A DNA stretch of 64,000 nt, from contig CM026574.1 in NCBI GenBank assembly GCA_015143295.1, positions 13,890,938 to 13,954,937 of the forward strand, written 5' to 3'. Below, piece after piece: positions 59,841-64,000 of this stretch. The first letter of the stretch is position 1. Every line of letters starts with the position of its first letter. The stretch comes from Tetracentron sinense. Lineage: Eukaryota; Streptophyta; Magnoliopsida; Trochodendrales; Trochodendraceae. The position numbers and the translations under genes are program-made. A model generated the notes under the pieces. That model did no database searches. It had not been told where the DNA came from and worked only from the letters and a program-made list of their open reading frames with translations.

Positions 59841-60151
59841 TGCTCTAATACTAATTGTAAGAATTTCGTAGGACCGTCGATCCAAATCATCGAGAAGAAG
59901 CGACCGTGGATGTAAACCGTTGCTCGTGATCAACCCCCTTGAGCTAGATCCGGGTGATAGAAGCTTATCTAAAAGTATCTTTTTACATGCTATTTTCTCT
60001 ATTATATAGATAGAATCACCCGTAACCGATGACTTTATGGCTATCTGTAACCGATGCCTTTATGGTTGTCGTTACACTATCTGGTCAAGGATTTTGGATC
60101 CCTTCTTAATGATTAAACTAAATGGCTATTACAGTCAATAATTCTAATACA
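59841..60151 (-). mobile_element. Copia-type 5' LTR with primer site, minus strand
   Basis: On the minus strand TGTATTAGAATTATTGAC (from 60151) to GAATTCTTACA-like AATTCTTACA (59856) forms a 296-bp TG...CA unit. It is followed by ATTAGTATTAGAGCA (59854-59841), a slightly decayed iMet primer site. Weak coding-like sequence continues to about 59560 (GRFISLYRIPWRERTG), perhaps a gag start. No 3' LTR was seen. Confidence 0.55.
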
Positions 60152-60353
60152 CCATCTCTGCTAGAGCTAATCGATACCCCCAAGGTTAGGTGTGGGGTAC
60201 TACTTTGACAATGAGAACAAAGGAGCCTTAGACACCATAATGTCCATCAAGGAAAACAATTTGTTGGTAGTATTAGTGGAATCCACATATTCAAATACAA
60301 CTAATAAATTGTCACAGTCCAATAGATTGGCTCAATGCGATTGCCATTCCTAA

Positions 60354-60586
60354 GGGTGTGTTTGTTTGGCGAGAAAATGGGTGAAAGAAAAGAAAAGAAA
60401 GGAAAGGAAAAAAAAAACTTAAATTTTCTTTCAAAAGATGGATGACATTTTTGGGAGAAAATTTGTCACTTTTGAGAAAGTGAAAGAAAATGAAAGTGTG
60501 TTTCTTGTACACCAAACACAAGAAAAGTGCAAGAAAACTTGCTTTTCTTTTACTATCCCTCACTTTCTCGCCATACGAATGCACCC
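60354..60586. mobile_element. PIF/Harbinger-like MITE
   Basis: GGGTGTGTTTGTTTGGCGAG and CTCGCCATACGAATGCACCC are inverted ends, with TAA on both sides (60351-60353, 60587-60589). Inside, AAGAAAAGAAAAGAAAGG and CTTTTCTTTT can pair. Confidence 0.8.
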
Positions 60587-61074
60587 TAAAGGACTCTATC
60601 TTTAGATAGTTTCCTTTTGTAAATTAATCAAATATTTTTTGTACATTTATAAGATCAATATGATTTATGATATATGTAAGGTCTTATACAGAACAGAGCT
60701 ACCGTGTTCAACCCATATTCATAGGTAGAGGAGGATCTGTATGCCACAGCTCTGCAATTCAGGATTTTTACACAACATGGGTATGGGATCTCCCAAGGTA
60801 AAATGTATATCTCTTTAGGGGCATATAAAATAGTGTGGACTTCACATATGTAGCTTAGTTTGTATGAAGCTTAGTTTGATTTTTCAAAGTTTGTATCAAG
60901 CTTCTTACTATGTAAAGGGAATGCTTCGTTTGTATGAAACTTAAGGTCTCACTTGTTTGGACTTCACACATGTAGAAACTTAAATAAAAGTTTGATTTTT
61001 CAAAGTTTATTTAGGGGCATCTAAAATAGTGTAATCCTAGCTATTTAGGAAAAAACCACTAACATGCTACTTGC

Positions 61075-61795
61075 AAAATCTTCTAGACTATATGAAGATA
61101 TGATGTCCTTGCCCTTCTCTTTTAGAATGTCAACATTTCCTTGCTCTCTACAACACTATTTATGACATTCTAAAAGAGAAGGGATGGGACATTAAAACAT
61201 ATCTAAAGAACGGGGCATCGAATGAATTCTTCATATTTTACAATAGGTTTTACCCTCCCGTTGAAATATTTTCTAGTTATCAATTGATTGGCTTGCTCGT
61301 AAACACGAGATTACCTGTTTTGCTGGTGGGTTTGGCTTGTTTTAGTGAGCAGACTTATGTAAACATACTTGAAAGAAGCCAACTGGTACTACACTGGATA
61401 TAGGCCATCACTTGAGGAGTATGTGAAGTTATGAACAATGCATGGATAGTTTCGGGAAATGTCATACAAGTTCCTACTTTTTTATTTATTTATTGGGATA
61501 AAGATTTCAAAGAGGCATTAGAATGCTTAATGGAGTATCCAAATCTCGTACGTTGGCCAAGTTTGGTTCTTCGATTTGCTATTATCTGCAGACTTCAAGA
61601 GTTTTTGTGCCACAATAACTAATCTATGTTTTTAGTACTTGATCATCTCATTTAGACTAAAACCAAGTGAAACTAAGATAAAAATTCCTCTCATTGCACC
61701 TTCATTTTGCAAATGTAGGACGAGCTTGAGAGAGGTTATGTATCCAAATCAATCCAATGCTCCATGATGTGCTTTCTATTTCAGATCGAGAGGGT
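61075..61795 (+). pseudogene. Terpene synthase pseudogene fragment, copy 2
   Basis: The pieces correspond to three exons of copy 1: about 61075-61225 (LLDYMK, then FLALYNTIYDILKEKGWDI, with a 30-bp duplicated CTTCTCTTTTAGAATGTC stretch); 61349-61610 (GYRPSLEEY, ALECLMEYPNLVRWPSLVLRF); and 61719-61770 (DELERGYVSKSIQCSM). The intron between the first two also matches copy 1 (CGTAAACACGAGATTACCTx, GCTGGTGGGTTTGGCTTGTT), so it was copied as genomic DNA, not from RNA. Stops and frame changes are present in every exon. It keeps the W lost in copy 1 (GWDI), and it lacks the DDxxD exon and the last exon after QCSM. Confidence 0.87.
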
Positions 61796-62063
61796 CATAT
61801 GATGGGCCACCTAGAGCTAGATGCTATCTTATCGAGTGGATCTGCTGTAAATGCAGCTGACACTAGAGAGGCCACCCCCAGAGAATAGGTTGGCCATTAC
61901 GCAACCTGACGCTTCATCATCAAAGTAGATGAAGCTGTAAATATTCACAAATTCTGTCTCTTTTAGTTGGTTTGGACAGTATTTGCTTGTATTTGTCTCA
62001 GGTACACCCAGAGTAATTGTCCATCAAGCTCACTGTATAGTAAGAGTAACAGCTTCTGGGGGG

Positions 62064-62230
62064 CAAGGTTTGAAATTACATTGATTTCATGAAATTTCGG
62101 TCTCGTTTCCTTCCTCCGAATTGAAATACCAAATATATTTTCTGGCACTATTTTGGCTCAAAACTTTCCCAAATTTTGCTGAAATTGTGTGAAATTTATC
62201 AAAATTTTCAAATTTTTTTTAAAAAATAAA
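62064..62230. mobile_element. CAAGG-family element, truncated copy 5
   Basis: CAAGGTTTGAAATTACATTG at the left, then CATGAAATTTCGGTCTCG and several AAATTTTC blocks. The right end is not recognisable. Confidence 0.6.
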
Positions 62231-62344
62231 AATAGTAATACTTTTAGCAAATTAAAATTTTAATATAATAATTATCGGTTATTATAATAGGATAAGTTAC
62301 AATAGTTAAGACCTTACAAGCAATGAAAACCCCAAAAAAAGAAT

Positions 62345-62412
62345 TATGATAACCCATTGGTAGAGTGGCAGATGTACCACTTTTATAGAAGCATGTCAGG
62401 GTTCCAATTCGA
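62345..62412 (+). repeat. tRNA-like SINE head
   Basis: ACCCATTGGTAGAGTGGCAG (A-box-like) and AGGGTTCCAATTCGATC (B-box-like) are spaced about 40 bases apart. Stems do not close, so this is not a tRNA gene. Confidence 0.4.
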
Positions 62413-62759
62413 TCGATCGAGGGAGCTTTGGTAGAAGCGAGGGACCAACTAATTAAACCATCCACAGAGAGTAAACCAAACAGAAGAGGAATTTTGCTAG
62501 CTGTAGGCGCAACCCCGTGTTTGTCCCATTGCTGAGCATAAGGACTCTAGAGCAGCACCACCACAAATTTAATTGCAGAAGCTTCACTAAAACATGCTTT
62601 AATCGAAGTTATGACCGATGAAGAAGAAGAGAAGAAATAAATCAAACTCCAAATATCTTAGCTTACTATAATTAATCAATCCATGATTTTATGAGTTTAT
62701 ATATCAAACTGCAATTGTTTTCTAATAGCCATTAGACCTCATAATATTCTAGTGATACC

Positions 62760-63780
62760 ATTTAATGTTTTCTTATGAGATGGTTTAGAGCTTCAGATAG
62801 ACGTCATAATGAGGTTCTTATTTTACTTCCTCTTATAATTATTTGGGAGATTTGGAAAGAAAGATGTTCTCGTAGATTTAAAGATGTGAGCAAGCCTGTT
62901 GATGTTATTATTGCTAGAATTTAGAAATTGATGATTGAGTTGAGATCTCTTTCAAATAGAAAACCCTTGGATCTCTCTTGTTTTAATATCATGATTCCTT
63001 CTGTTTAGAGAAGATCTATTATTTCTAATGTCAAATGGCTTCAGCTTCTGATCCTCAGGGCATAATTAAACTGAATGTGGATGATACTTCTAAAAGTAAT
63101 CCGGGTCTAACAGGAGGAGGTGGAATTCTTCGAGACCATTCTGGAGTTATGATTGTCTACTTTTATGCTTTTTATGGTCATTGCTTAAATTATGTTGTTG
63201 AGACTAGAGATCTTCTTGATGATCTATCTCTTTGTCAAAGACTTGGATATTTGCAAGTGGATGTAGATTTGGATGCTAAAACTCTTATTCAAGCTTGGAA
63301 ATGGTTTATTTAGTCACCCTTGGAATGTGTGATATTGGAATAAGAAGATATCTCAAGTGAGAATATTTGCTCGTCTTTTAATCACATCTATAGGGGAGCT
63401 AATATGGTTGCTGATTTTTTTGCTAATCATGGGTGTAGTACTCAGCAATCTGGTGAATTTTTTCCTAATCAAGACAGACCTCCTCGGCTTAGCTCTCTTA
63501 TTTCCCTTGATCAAGTAGGTTTGGGTAATGTTAGATTGGTTTAAAATGATTGATCGTTGTTTTGTCTTGGTAGTCTTTTGTAAAGGGGCTAGGTTTATGT
63601 CCCCCCCTAGTTATTCCCTTTTATATGTTTCTTTTGGGGTAAGGTTTTATGTCCCCCCTTTTACTTTTTTGTTTGAGTCTTTGTAGGGGTAAGGTTTTAT
63701 GTCCCTCTATTTTTTATATTTTAATAAACCCCCCCCCCCCCCCCTCTCCTTTTGAGTGACTTTTCTTTAAAAAAATAAAA
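62760..63780 (+). pseudogene. 3' part of a LINE: RNase H domain and tail
   Basis: The linker IIWEIWKERCSRRFK (about 62840) is followed by an RVT_3-type RNase H: IKLNVDDTSKSNPGLTGGGG, ILRDHSGVM, then VVETRDLLDDL (63035-63313). RGANMVADFFANHG follows after a stop (about 63390-63430). The E of AExRAL-type motifs has become VVETRDL, still acidic. The 3' end has repeated AGGTTTTATGTCCCCC units and AATAAA at 63723, then a C run and AAAAAAATAAAAATAAA. Its upstream RT is missing, and a free-standing host gene of the same RNase H type is the alternative. Confidence 0.75.
63729..63744. repeat. Poly-C run
   Basis: 16 consecutive Cs directly after AATAAA. The length is prone to sequencing error. Confidence 0.85.
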
Positions 63781-63814
63781 ATAAATTAGATTTCTTAAAT
63801 AATTTTTAGTTGTG

Positions 63815-63890
63815 TTTTGTCAAATTTTCTTTCAATTCCATGTTTTTGCTTATTTTCTCGACAACCAAACATAGGGTTAGGGAAACATAT
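63815..63890. mobile_element. End of a Harbinger-like MITE
   Basis: TTGCTTATTTTCTCGACAAC and CAAACATAGGGTTAG resemble the right end of the element at 27053-27199; the left half is degraded. Confidence 0.4.
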
Positions 63891-64000
63891 CTATTACGAA
63901 CTTTGAAAATACTTCTATACTATTGGTGACATTTTCTATCTATAGAAATATATGTCAAAACAGAATGTTTAGATCTCTTCAAGACTAAGAAAGTTCCAAA

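Overview
The window is nuclear DNA from a flowering plant, probably a transposon-rich dicot; nothing in it fixes the species. It is AT-rich, its one intact gene is split by introns with normal GT/AG borders, and most of the rest is transposable elements (TEs) of plant type.

1-18,000 (minus strand): the 5' three fifths of a PRAF-type gene (PH domain, RCC1 propeller, FYVE zinc finger). Six exons can be placed to the base; the remaining 3' part lies off the left edge. Introns 1 (7.7 kb) and 2 (4.6 kb) are swollen by TEs. Intron 1 holds a non-autonomous Ty3/gypsy element. Its 5' LTR carries a poly-A retroposon and a hAT-type element, its 3' LTR carries another hAT-type element, and a LINE reverse-transcriptase relic lies nearby.

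18,000-31,000: no host gene recognised. The region is packed with short DNA transposons. One AT-rich hAT-like family (ends CAAGG...CCTTG, 8-bp duplications) has four complete copies here. There are also palindromic MITEs with GTTAAC-rich arms, PIF/Harbinger-like MITEs with TAA/TTA duplications, a fold-back region, a tRNA-derived SINE with a 17-bp duplication and one end of a CACTA transposon.

31,000-47,000: an unidentified minus-strand coding relic, then a Ty3/gypsy chromovirus (gag, protease, RT, RNase H, integrase, chromodomain) with many in-frame stops. It abuts a terpene synthase pseudogene, whose last exon is split by a 2.5-kb solo LTR with a clean 5-bp duplication.

47,000-55,900: a Ty1/copia element with LTRs differing at 2 of 264 positions. 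It is broken by a 238-bp hAT MITE and by a second solo LTR of the same family as the one in the terpene synthase pseudogene; that solo LTR itself contains another solo-LTR-like insertion. This is three levels of nesting.

55,900-64,000: LTR-like sequences, a Harbinger-like MITE, a second related terpene synthase pseudogene fragment, and the RNase H end of a LINE.

I found no sign of a new defence or biosynthetic system. The interest lies in the readable insertion history, several short TE families with clear termini, methylation-type decay of the gypsy element, and one coding relic I could not identify.
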